Below, in pieces: positions 1 through 8,709 of a stretch of 64,000 bases of DNA. Source of the stretch: Protonemura montana (lineage: Eukaryota > Arthropoda > Insecta > Plecoptera > Nemouridae). The DNA is taken from the NCBI GenBank assembly GCA_947568835.1, contig CANOQG010000006.1, forward strand, positions 124,001-188,000, in the 5' to 3' direction. The notes under the pieces were generated by a model, which saw nothing but the letters and a program-made list of their open reading frames with translations, was not told the DNA's origin and made no database searches. Position numbers and translations under genes: made by a program. Positions within the stretch are counted from its first letter, which is position 1. The number at the start of each line of letters is the position of its first letter.

Positions 1-3000
1 CCATGTCCTGCCCCATGTCCTGCCCCATGTCCTTCCCTTTGTCCTGTCCTATGTCCTGCCCCATGTCCTGCCCCATGTCCTGCTCCATGTCCTCCCCCTG
101 TCCTGCCCCATGTCCCATGTCCTGCCCCATGTCCTGCCCCATGTCCTTCCCCATGTCCTGCCCTATGTCCTGTCCCATGTCCTGCCCCATGTCCTGCCCC
201 ATGTCCTGCCCTATGTCCTGCCCCATGTCCTGCCCCATGTCCTGCCCCATGTCCTGCCCCATGTCCTGCCCCATGTCCTGCCCTATGTCCTGCCCCATGT
301 CCTGCCCCATTTTCTGCTCCATGTTCCACCCCATGTCCTGCCCCATGTCCCATGTCATGCCCCATGTCCTGCCCCATGTCCTGCCCCATGTCCTGTCCCA
401 TGTCCTGCTCCATGTCCTGCCCCATGTCTTACCTCATGTCCCATGTCCTGCCTCATGTCCTGCCCCATGTCCTGCCCCATATCCTGCCCCATGTCCTGCC
501 CCATGTCCTGCCCCATGTCCTGTCCCATGTCCTGCCCAATGTCCTGCCCCATGTCCTGCTCCATGTCCTGCCCCATGTCCTGCCCCATGTCCTGCCCTAT
601 GTCCTGCCCCATGTCCTGCCCCATGTCCTGCCCCATGTCCTGCCCTATGTCCTTCCCCATGTCCTGCCCCATGTCCTGCCCCATGTCCTGTCCTATGTCA
701 TGTCCCATGTCCTGCTCCATGTCCTGCCCCATGTCCTGCCCCATGTCCTGCCCTATGTCCTGCCCCATGTCCTGCCCCATGTCCTGCCCTATGTCCTGCC
801 CCATGTCCTGCCCCATGTCCTGCCCCATGTCCTGCCCCATGTCCCATGTCCTGCCCCATGTCCTGCCCCTTGTCCTGTCCCATTTCCTGCCCCATGTCCT
901 ACCCCATGTCCTGCCCCATGTCCTGCCCCATGTCCTGCCCCATGTCCTGCCTCATGTCCTGCCCCATGTCTTGCCCCATGTCCCATGTCCTGCCCCATGT
1001 CCTGCCCCATGTCCTGCCCCATGTCCTGCCCTATGTCCTGTCTTATGTCCTGCCCCATGTAATGCCCCATGTCCTGCTCCATGTCCTCCCCCTGTCCTGC
1101 CCTATGTCTTATGTCCTGCCCCATGTCCTGCCTCATGTCCTGCCCCATGTCCTGTCCAATGTCCTGCCTTATGTCCTGCCCCATGTCCTGCCCCATGTCC
1201 TGCCCCATGTCCTGCCCCATGTCCTGTCCAATGTCCTGCCTTATGTCCTGCCCCATGTCCTGCCCCATGTCCTGCCCCATGTCCTGCCGCATGTCCTGCC
1301 CCATGTCCTGCCCCATGTCCTGCCCCATGTCCTGCCCCATGTCCTGCCCCATGTCCTGCCCCATGTCCTGCCCCATGTCCCATGTCCTGCCCCATGTCCT
1401 GCCCCTTGTCCTGTCCCATTTCCTGCCCCATGTCCTACCCCATGTCCTGCCCCATGTCCTGCCCCATGTCCTGCCCCATGTCCTGCCTCATGTCCTGCCC
1501 CATGTCTTGCCCCATGTCCCATGTCCTGCCCCATGTCCTGCCCCATGTCCTGCCCCATGTCCTGCCCTATGTCCTGTCTTATGTCCTGCCCCATGTAATG
1601 CCCCATGTCCTGCTCCATGTCCTCCCCCTGTCCTGCCCTATGTCTTATGTCCTGCCCCATGTCCTGCCTCATGTCCTGCCCCATGTCCTGCCCTATGTCC
1701 TGTCCCATGTCCTGCCCCATTTCCTGCCCCGTGTCCTGCTCCATGTCCTGCCCCATGTCCTGCCCCATGTCCCGCTCCATGTCCTCCCCCTGTCCTGCCT
1801 CATGTCCCATGTCCTGCCCCATGTCCTGCCCCATGTCCTGCCCCATGTCCTGCCCCATGTCCTGTCCCATGTCCTGCCCCATGTTTTGCCCCATGTCCTG
1901 TCCAATGTCCTGCCTCATGTCCTGCCCCATGTCCTGCCCCATGTCCTGCCTCATGTCCTGCCCCATGTCCTGCCCTATGTCCTGCCCCATGTCCTGCCCC
2001 ATGTCCTGCCCTATGTCCTGTCCCATGTCCTGTCCCATGTCCTGCCCCATGTCCTGCCCCATGTCCTTCCCTATGTCCTGTCCCATGTCCTGCCCCATGT
2101 CCTGCCCCATGTCCTGCTCCATGTCCTGTCCCATGTCCTGCCCCATGTCCTGCCCCATGTCCTGCCCCATGTCCTGCCCTATGTCCTGTCCCATGTCCTG
2201 CCCCATGTCCTGCCCCATGTCCTGCCCCATGTCCTGCCCCATGTCTTTCCCCATGTCCCATGTCCTGCCTCATGTCCTGCCCCATGTCCTGCCCCATAGC
2301 CTGGCCAATGTCCTGCCCCATGTCCTGTCCCATGTCCTGCCCCATGTTTTGCCCCATGTCCTGCCCCATGTCCTGCCCCATGTCCTGCCCCATGTCCTGC
2401 TCAATGTCCTCCCCCTGTCCTGCCTCATGTCCCATGTCCTGCCCCGTGTCCTGCCCAATGTCCTGCCCCATGTCCTGCCCTATGTCCTGTCCCATGTCCT
2501 GCCCCATGTCCTGCCCCATGTCCTGCCCCATGTCCTGCCCCATGTCTTTCCCCATGTCCCATGTCCTGCCCCATGTCCTGCCCCATCTCCTGCCCCATGT
2601 CCTGCCCCATGTCCTGTCCCATGTCCTGCCTCATGTCCTGCCCCATGTCCTGCCCCATAGCCTGGCCTATGTCCTGCCCCATGTCCTGTCCCATGTCCTG
2701 CCCCATGTTTTGCCCCATGTCCTGCCCCATGTCCTTCCCTATGTCCTGTCCCATGTCCTGCCCCATGTCCTGCCTCATGTCCTGCTCCATGTCCTGTCCC
2801 ATGTCCTGCCCCATGTCCTGCCCCATGTCCTGCCCCATGTCCTGCCCCATGTCTTTCCCCATGTCCCATGTCCTGCCTCATGTCCTGCCCCATGTCCTGC
2901 CCCATAGCCTGGCCAATGTCCTGCCCCATGTCCTGTCCCATGTCCTGCCCCATGTTTTGCCCCATGTCCTGCCCCATGTCCTGCCCTATGTCCTGTCCCA

Positions 3001-3110
3001 TGTCCTGCCCCATGTCCTGTCCCATGTCCTGCCCCATGTTTTGCCCCATGTCCTGCCCCATGTCCTGCCCTATGTCCTGTCCCATGTCCTGCCCCATGTC
3101 CTGCCCCAAT
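1..3110. repeat. 12-bp minisatellite array A (left end open)
   Basis: Tandem copies of ATGTCCTGCCCC, about 259 units by length, with point variants such as ATGTCCTGTCCC, ATGTCCTGCCCT, ATGTCCTGCTCC, ATGTTTTGCCCC and ATAGCCTGGCC. A 7-bp short unit, ATGTCCC, recurs and shifts the phase by five bases. The array is already running at base 1, so its left end lies outside the window. It ends at CCCCAAT, where non-repeat DNA begins. Its last part matches the right end of array C (offset 46,367 near the edge, 46,451 further in), so an 84-bp length difference separates the two. Open frames here are by-products of a stop-free 12-bp unit. Confidence 0.97.
526..1598. repeat. 536-bp tandem duplication inside array A
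   Basis: Variant monomers repeat in the same order 536 bp apart. The CCCCTTGTCCTGTCCC variant is at about 863 and 1399, and the ATGTAATGCCCC variant ends its stop codon at 1062 and 1598. The outer edges are approximate because canonical monomers carry no position information. It is a local block duplication within the array. Confidence 0.7.
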
Positions 3111-3192
3111 TGCTACTTCAGAACCAAGACAAGGAAAGGAAAAATTTGACACTCCCCCGCACGATCAGGGACGCTTGCTCCTGAGAGAGTGC

Positions 3193-3215
3193 GCCCAAAC
3201 CCAGAAAATTTGGGC
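3193..3215. other. Inverted repeat, 7-bp stem
   Basis: GCCCAAA at 3193-3199 and its complement TTTGGGC at 3209-3215 are separated by nine bases. A hairpin is possible, but no T-run or gene is near, so I assign no terminator role. The same structure is in island 3 at 49560-49582. Confidence 0.5.
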
Positions 3216-3400
3216 ACCGTTTCGAACAAGGAGAAGGTCAGTTTGCGGGGTGACCATCGGGATTTGAGTTAAATAACGATTTTATCATCCTAATAGTTAC
3301 GGTTTGTGCATGAGGCACCTGTGGAAGAAGACGAGAGGATTTGGAGGAGCCATGTCCGCTTAACGCACCGAGATATTCGGCTGGATATCCGACTTCGCCT

Positions 3401-3687
3401 GGCTGGATCCTATGCTCTATTCAGGTTATTTGAGATCAGCTGGCTGGATCCTATGCTCTATCCAGGTTATTTGAGATCAGCTGGCTGCATCCTATGCTAT
3501 ATTCAGGTTATTTGAGATCAGCTGGCTGGATCCTATGCTCTATCCAGGTTATTTGAGATCAGCTGGCTGGATCCTATGCTCTATCCAGGTTATTTGAGAT
3601 CAGCTGGCTAGATCCTATGCTCTTTCCAGGTTATTTGAGATCAGCTGGTTGGATCCTATGCTCTATCCAGGTTATTTGAGATCAGAT
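3401..3687. repeat. 41-bp tandem repeat, seven copies
   Basis: Seven head-to-tail copies start at 3401, 3442, 3483, 3524, 3565, 3606 and 3647. Each starts GGCTGGATCC or a one-base variant and contains CTATCCAGGTTATTTGAGAT. Copies differ at a few sites (CTATATTC in copy 3, GGCTAG in copy 6, GGTTGG in copy 7). The orthologous tract in island 3 has six copies. A partial, diverged copy may lie just upstream, around 3377. Confidence 0.95.
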
Positions 3688-3803
3688 GGTTGTATCAGCT
3701 GTTACTTGATTGGGATGATCTAGAAATGTTGCTATTGGTTCTTGTTGGTGCCAACATTTGCAGAGATGTGTCAGCTTCCAGCTGCTGTATTCGTGGAAAT
3801 AAT

Positions 3804-3824
3804 CTAATGCTCTCTGTTTTGCAG
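3804..3824 (+). other. Splice-acceptor-like sequence
   Basis: A CTAAT branch-like motif (3804-3808) is followed by a pyrimidine-rich stretch and TTTTGCAG ending at 3824, with 16 to 17 nt between the candidate branch A and the AG. This fits a metazoan 3' splice site by eye. No exon with coding character follows: the next bases are a 7-bp tandem repeat. It could be chance or a relic. The sequence is unchanged at 50130-50150. Confidence 0.25.
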
Positions 3825-3852
3825 GACGCTGGACGCAGGATGCAGGATGCTG
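3825..3852. repeat. 7-bp tandem repeat, four units
   Basis: Reads GACGCTG, GACGCAG, GATGCAG, GATGCTG in tandem. The matching place in island 3 (50151-50185) has five units, with GACGCTG twice. Confidence 0.85.
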
Positions 3853-3951
3853 GGGAGTCAGCAATGGCCGCCACGTGTCGCTGATGATGGTGAGAGGGGA
3901 AGGGGGGTGTTGGTGATAACCAGACAGCTGGGAGCGTAGCTTACACCCCCT

Positions 3952-3990
3952 GTGTTAGGGGACGATATCGACAATTGGTGTCGCTGCCAG
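3952..3990 (+). other. Possible LTR end plus primer-binding-like site
   Basis: TGTTAGGGG begins a stretch that ends CGACA (about 3952-3972). Two bases later comes TGGTGTCGCTGCCAGG. LTRs commonly begin TGTTA and end CA, and a retrotransposon primer binding site usually starts TGG a base or two after the LTR. The stretch is far too short to be a whole LTR, and no gag or pol follows. It is at best a remnant with an internal deletion. Confidence 0.2.
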
Positions 3991-4029
3991 GTGCTTAAAG
4001 TCAAGGCATGCTACTCTACTGTACTACAC

Positions 4030-6255
4030 ACACAGCCCTAAGTCCTGCACCATGTCCTGCGTCATGACCTGATCCATGTCCCTGCCCGATGTCCTGCCAC
4101 ATGTTCTCCCCCATGTCCTGCCCCATGTCCTGACCCGAAAACTTCCCCATGCCCGGTCCGATGTCCTGCCAAATGTGTCCTTTTGTCTTGCCCAATGTCC
4201 TGTACGATGTCCTGTTTGACATCACCGCATCCGAAGTCATCTTCCAGAAAGCCTTGGACTTTCACGCTCCTCTGACACATAGCTTCCTAATACCCTTATC
4301 CTGCTTCCACGTAAGAAGAAAAAATTATGCGAGCTGATCTCTTGATCGCGGCCATCATTTCAACCGGAGATTAAGCGCATCCTCCTCGGCACAGCTTGAC
4401 ATCAATCTCAACACACGCTTGCCTCATGTCCTGCCCAATAAACTATGTCTTGTCTCATGTCCTGCGCAATGTCCTGTACCATATGCCCCATATCCTGCCT
4501 CTTATTCTGAACCTTGTCCTGCGCCATTTCTTGTTTCATGTCCTGCACCATATCCTGCCTCTTATCCTGAACCATGTCCTGCGCCATGTCTTGTTTCATG
4601 TCCTGCCTCATTTCCTGCCCCATTTCTCTCCATATGTCCTGCCTCATGTACTGCCCCATGTTCCTGCCCGATGTCCTGCCCCATGTCATGTACCATGTCC
4701 TGTCTGACTACCGCATCCGATGTCCTCTACCAGAAAACCTCGTTCCCCACAACTCCGCCTACTCTGACACATGGCTTCCAAATCCCCCTATACTGCTCCC
4801 CCTTAAGAAGAAAGAATGCCGCCTGCTGATCTCTACATCGCAGCAATCATTTCCACCCCATACCCTGTCTCATGTACTGCCCAATGTCCTGCCCTATGTT
4901 CTGCCCTATGTCCTGCCTTATTTCCTGACTCTTGTCATGTCCTATGTCCTGCCCCATGTTCTGTTCCATGTCCTGCCTAATTTCCTGCTCCATGTCTTGT
5001 CCAACGTCGTGCACCATAACCTCTGTCCTGATCTATGTCCTGACCCAAGTCCTGCGCCCTGTCCTGTCCTATGTCCTGCACCATGTTATGGCCCACGTCC
5101 TGCCGCATGTCCTGCCCCATGCCCAGACTATGTCCAGTCACTTGTCGGGTCATTTGTCCTGCCCCATGTCCTGTCGCATGTCCTGCGCTATGTCCTCCGC
5201 AGTCCTCTTCCATAAAGCCGTGGACCCCACTTCACAGCCTCCTCTGACACATGGCTTCATTATCCCCTTATTCTGTTCCCACATAGGAAGAAAGAATTAT
5301 GCAAGCTGATATCTAGCTCACGGCAATAATAATCCTATATCCTGCCCCATGTCCTGTGGCATGTCGTGAACCATGTCCTGCCCCATTTCCTGTACCATGT
5401 CTTGTCTGACATCACCGCATCCGATGTCCTCTAACAGGTAGCCTCGGACCGCACCATTCCGCCCCTCTGACATATGACTTCCCAATCCCCAAATACTGCT
5501 CAAACGTAAGAAGAAAGAATTCCGCCATCTGATATCTACATCGCAGCAATCATTTCCATAATATACCCTGCCTCATGTACTGCCACAAGTCATATCCTAT
5601 GTACTGCCCTATGTCCTGCCTTATTTCCTGACTCTTGTCATGTCCTATGTCCTGCCCCATTTTATGCCCCACGTCCTGCCGCATGTCCTGCCCCAAACCC
5701 GACTATGTCCAGTCACACGGGTCCTATGTCCTGCCCCATGTCCTGTACCATGTCTTGTCTGACATCACCGCATCCGATGTCCTCTAACAGGAAGCCTCGG
5801 ACCGCACCATTCCGCCTCTCTGACATATGACTTCCCAATCCCCTTATACTGCTCCACCGTAAGAAGAAAGAATGCCGCCTGCTGATCTCTACATCGCAGC
5901 AATCATTTCCACCCCATACCCTGTCTCATGTACTGCCCTATGTCCTGCTTTATTTCCTGACTCTTGTCATGTCCTATGTCCTGCCCCATGTTCTGTTCCA
6001 TGTCCTGCCTAGTTTCCTGCCCCATGTCCTGTCCAACGTCCTGCACCATAACCTCTGTCCTGAAATATGTAGTGACTTCGGTCCTGCGCTCTGTCCTGTC
6101 CTATGTCCTGCCCAATGTTATGCCCCACATCCTGCCGCATTTCCTTCCCCACGCCACGACTATGTCCAGTCACATGTCGGGTCCTATATCCTGCCCCATG
6201 TCCTGTGGCATGTCGTGAACCATGTCCTGCCCCATTTCCTGTACCATGTCTTGTC
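4030..6255. repeat. Island 1, decayed minisatellite mixed with old complex repeat units
   Basis: ATGTCCTGCC-like words occur throughout but are diverged and irregularly spaced. They are interleaved with a second family marked by TGACATCACCGCATCCGA followed by CCAGAAAGCC-like and TAAGAAGAAAGAA-like segments. Landmark starts are 4217, 4705, 5407 and 5760, with a further diverged copy near 5190-5225. The copies are less alike than those in 6256-8143, so this part looks older. Short open frames (up to 213 codons, 4574-5215) are translations of these repeats. The orthologous stretch is 50363-53368. Confidence 0.85.
4217..4430. repeat. Old long repeat module, copy 1
   Basis: Starts TGACATCACCGCATCCGA, then CACATAGCTTCC, CACGTAAGAAGAAAAAATTA, GATCGCGGCCATCATTTCA and CGCATCCTCCTC in order. 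The same ordered landmarks occur at 8144-8336 (and 36487-36679) and, more diverged, at about 52590-52760. This order links otherwise separate parts of the islands to one ancestral unit. Confidence 0.65.
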
Positions 6256-8143
6256 TGACATCACCGCATCCGATGTCCTCTAACAGGAAGCCTCGGACCG
6301 CACCATTCCGCCTCTCTGACATAAGACTTCCCAATCCCCTTATACTGCTCAAACGTAAGAAGAAAGAATTCCGCCATCTGATATCTACATCGCGGCAATC
6401 ATTTCCATAATATACCCTGCCTCATGTACTGCCATAAGTCCTGCCCTATGTTATGCCCTATGCCCTGCCCCATAAACTGTGTTATGTCCTGACTGACATC
6501 ACGGCATCTGATGTCCTCATCCCAGAAAGCCGAGGACCGCAATACTCCGCCTTCTGGCTTCAGCCAGTCCTGTCCTGTCCAATGACCTGTTCCATGTTAT
6601 GCCCCACATCCTGCCGCATAGCTCCGACTATGTCAAACACATCTTAGGTCTTATGTCCTCCCCCATGTCCTGTCGCATGTCATGCACTATGTCCTGCCCC
6701 ATGTCCTGTACCAAGTCTTGTCTGACATCACCGCATCCGATGTCCTCTACCAGGAAGCCTCGGACCTCACTACTCCGCCTCCTCTGACCCATGACTTCCA
6801 AATCCCCTTATAGTGCTCCCAAGAAAGAAGAAAGAATGCCGCCTGCTGATCTCTACATCGCGGCAATCATTTCCCACCCATACCCTGCCTCATGTACTGC
6901 CAAAGTCCTGCCCTATGTTATGCCCAATGCCCTGCCCCATGAACTGTACCATGTCCTGACTGACATCACGGCATCTGATGTCCTCATCCCAGAAAGCCGA
7001 GGACCCCAATACTCCGCCTTCTGCCTTCAGCCAGTCATGTCCTGTACTATGTCCTGCCCCATGTTATGCCCCACATCCTGCCGCATATCCTGCCCAATGC
7101 CCCGACTATGTCGAACACATCTAACATCTTATGTTCTCCCCCATGTCCTGTCGCATGTCATGCACTATGTCCTGCCCCATGTCCTGTATCATAACTTGTC
7201 TGACATCACCGCATCCGATGTCCTCTACCAGGAAGCCTCGGACCGCACTACTCCGCCTCCTCTGACCCATGACTTCCAAATCCCCTTATAGTGCTCCCAA
7301 GAAAGAAGAAAGAATGCCGCCTGCTGATCTCTACATCGCGGCAATCATTTCCACCCATACCCTGCCTCATGTACTGCCATAAGTCCTGCCCTATGTTATG
7401 CCCTATGCCCTGCCCCATGAACTGTATTATGTCCTGACTGACATCACGGCATCTGATGTCCTCATCCCAGAAAGCCGAGGACCCCAAAACTCCGCCTTCT
7501 GCCTTCAGCCAATCCTGTCCTGTCCTATGTCCTGCCCCATGTTATGCCCTACATCCTGCCGCATAGCTCCGACTATGTCAAACACATCTTAGGTCTTATG
7601 TCCTCCCCCATGTCCTGTCGCATGTCATGCACTATGTCCTGCCCCATGTCCTGTACCATGTCTTGTCTGACATAACCGCATCCGATGTCCTCTACCAGGA
7701 AGCCTCGGACCGCACTACTCCGCCTCCTCTGACCCATGACTTCCAAATCCCCTTATAGTGCTCCCAAGAAAGAAGAAAGAATGCCGCCTGCTGATCTACA
7801 TCGGGGCAATCATTTATACCCATACCCTGCCTCATGTACTGCCATAAGTCCTGCCCTATGTTATGCCCTATGCCCTGCCCCATGAACTGTATTATGTCCT
7901 GACTGACATCACGGCATCTGATGTCCTCATCCCAGAAAGCCGAGGACCGCAATACTCCGCCTTCTGGCTTCAGCCAGTCCTGTCCTGTCCTATGACCTGC
8001 CCCATGTTATGCCCCACATCCTGCCGCATATCCTGCCCAATGCCCCGACTATGTCAAACACATCTTGGGTCTTATGTCCTCCCCGATGTCCTGGGGCATG
8101 TCCTGCACCAAGTCCTGCCCCATGTCCTGCACCATGTCTTGTC
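6256..8143. repeat. Dimeric complex repeat, about 470 bp per dimer, four dimers
   Basis: Two related half-units alternate. Type a starts TGACATCACCGCATCCGA and carries GGAAGCCTCGGACC. Type b starts TGACATCACGGCATCTGA and carries GAAAGCCGAGGACC. Type a starts at 6256, 6723, 7201 and 7668; type b at 6494, 6961, 7439 and 7904; the next a-type begins at 8144. Half-unit steps are 229-240 bp, so dimers are 467-478 bp. The halves share their first 60 or so bases and then differ. Type a continues into a CCAAGAAAGAAGAAAGAATG segment, while type b continues into decayed 12-bp units. Confidence 0.9.
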
Positions 8144-8445
8144 TGACACCATCGCATCCGATGTCCTCATCCAGAATGCCGCGGACCCCGATACTTTGCC
8201 TTCTCAGACACATGGATTCCCAATTCATTTACACTGCTACTACGTTATAAGAAAGAATGCCCGCTAGATCGCGACCATCATTTTCACCGGAGACCAAACG
8301 CATCCTCCTCATCTCAGCTAGTTCTGCTCCATGTCCTGCCTTATGTCCTGATCCACATCCTGCCCCAAGTCCTGCCCCACGTTATGCCCTAAGCCCTGCC
8401 CTATGTCCTGTACGATGTCCTGTTTCGCCTCTCCCGCCTCCTCTG
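8144..8445. repeat. Old long repeat module, copy 2, and decayed flank
   Basis: Begins with a diverged type-a head (TGACACCATCGCATCCGA) and then the module seen at 4217-4430: CACATGGATTCC, TAAGAAAGAATG, ATCGCGACCATCATTTTCAC and CGCATCCTCCTC. From about 8330 it runs into decayed ATGTCCTGCC-like words up to the 26-bp repeat. No gene seen. Confidence 0.7.
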
Positions 8446-8522
8446 CAGTTCATTGCCTCTGCCTTGCCGAAAGTTCATTGACCTCTCTTTAGCCGAAAGG
8501 TCATCGACCTTTGTCTTGCTGA
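8446..8522. repeat. 26-bp imperfect tandem repeat, three copies
   Basis: Three adjacent copies lie at 8446-8470, 8471-8496 and 8497-8522. They share the pattern AGTTCATTGMCCTCT followed by TTGCCGA or TTAGCCGA; the third reads AAGGTCATCGACCTTTGTC. They are diverged, so the tract is older than the 12-bp arrays. Copied at 36789-36865. Confidence 0.75.
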
Positions 8523-8627
8523 ACAACATCTCGACAAGAGCCAGAGCTTTCTGACCGTGCGGCACACAAAGGAGAGCAATCTCGAATCAGCAAGTCTAAT
8601 CCGACGCCAGAGACACGTTGACGAGCC

Positions 8628-8702
8628 ATGAATTCCTCCACGGGCTTCGTCTGCGATCGTTGCGACAATGTCTTCACGTCGTTTGCCTACTCGGACGGCT
8701 AA
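8628..8702 (+). other. Short open frame with a CxxC motif (doubtful)
   Basis: A 24-codon frame starts at an ATG in good initiation context (GCCATGA, purine at -3) with an in-frame TGA just upstream, and stops at TAA. It contains FVCDRCDNVF at residues 7-16, the spacing of the first half of a C2H2 zinc finger (F-x-C-x-x-C-x-x-x-F). No histidine pair follows before the stop. In island 2 (36971-37045) one codon changes, giving isoleucine in place of asparagine at residue 14. It could be a relic of a zinc-finger exon or chance, so I do not call a gene. Confidence 0.2.
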
Positions 8703-8709
8703 CGTCCGA
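8691..8709. other. Inverted repeat, 7-bp stem, 5-nt loop
   Basis: TCGGACG (8691-8697) and CGTCCGA (8703-8709) are perfect complements. No T-run follows and no transcript is known, so I assign no function. Identical at 37034-37052. Confidence 0.5.

Larger units (their letters stand above)
3111..4029. other. Island 1, low-repeat block between array A and decayed repeats
   Basis: About 0.9 kb of mixed-composition DNA with no 12-bp units. It contains a small inverted repeat, a 41-bp tandem repeat, a 7-bp tandem repeat, a splice-acceptor-like stretch and a short LTR-end-like stretch, each listed separately. TGCTACT occurs at both edges (3111-3117 and 4009-4015), so the block may be an old insertion. 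The longest open frame, 3306-3515 (+, 69 codons), mostly translates the 41-bp repeat and is not called. The block is present again at 49478-50362. I do not recognise an element family. Confidence 0.75.

Noticed and set aside
355-840. Minus-strand GQDM and GAGH repeat frames as low-complexity secreted or metal-binding proteins
   Set aside because: They are the reverse complement of the same minisatellite, and they overlap equally open frames on the other strand.
3161-3300. tRNA or small structured RNA in the start of island 1
   Set aside because: The 7-bp stem at 3193-3215 is the only clear pairing; I could not form a cloverleaf or find A and B box spacing.
3306-3515. 69-codon frame at the start of the low-repeat block
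   Set aside because: More than half of it is translated 41-bp tandem repeat, and the frame length changes with copy number in island 3.
6791-7291. 166-codon frame conserved in islands 1, 2 and 3
   Set aside because: It spans one a/b dimer and is kept only because the islands are recent copies. Neighbouring dimers break the frame, and the product is partly translated 12-bp units.
8691-8709. Hairpin as transcription terminator
   Set aside because: No T-run follows, no upstream gene, and the context is eukaryotic repeat DNA.
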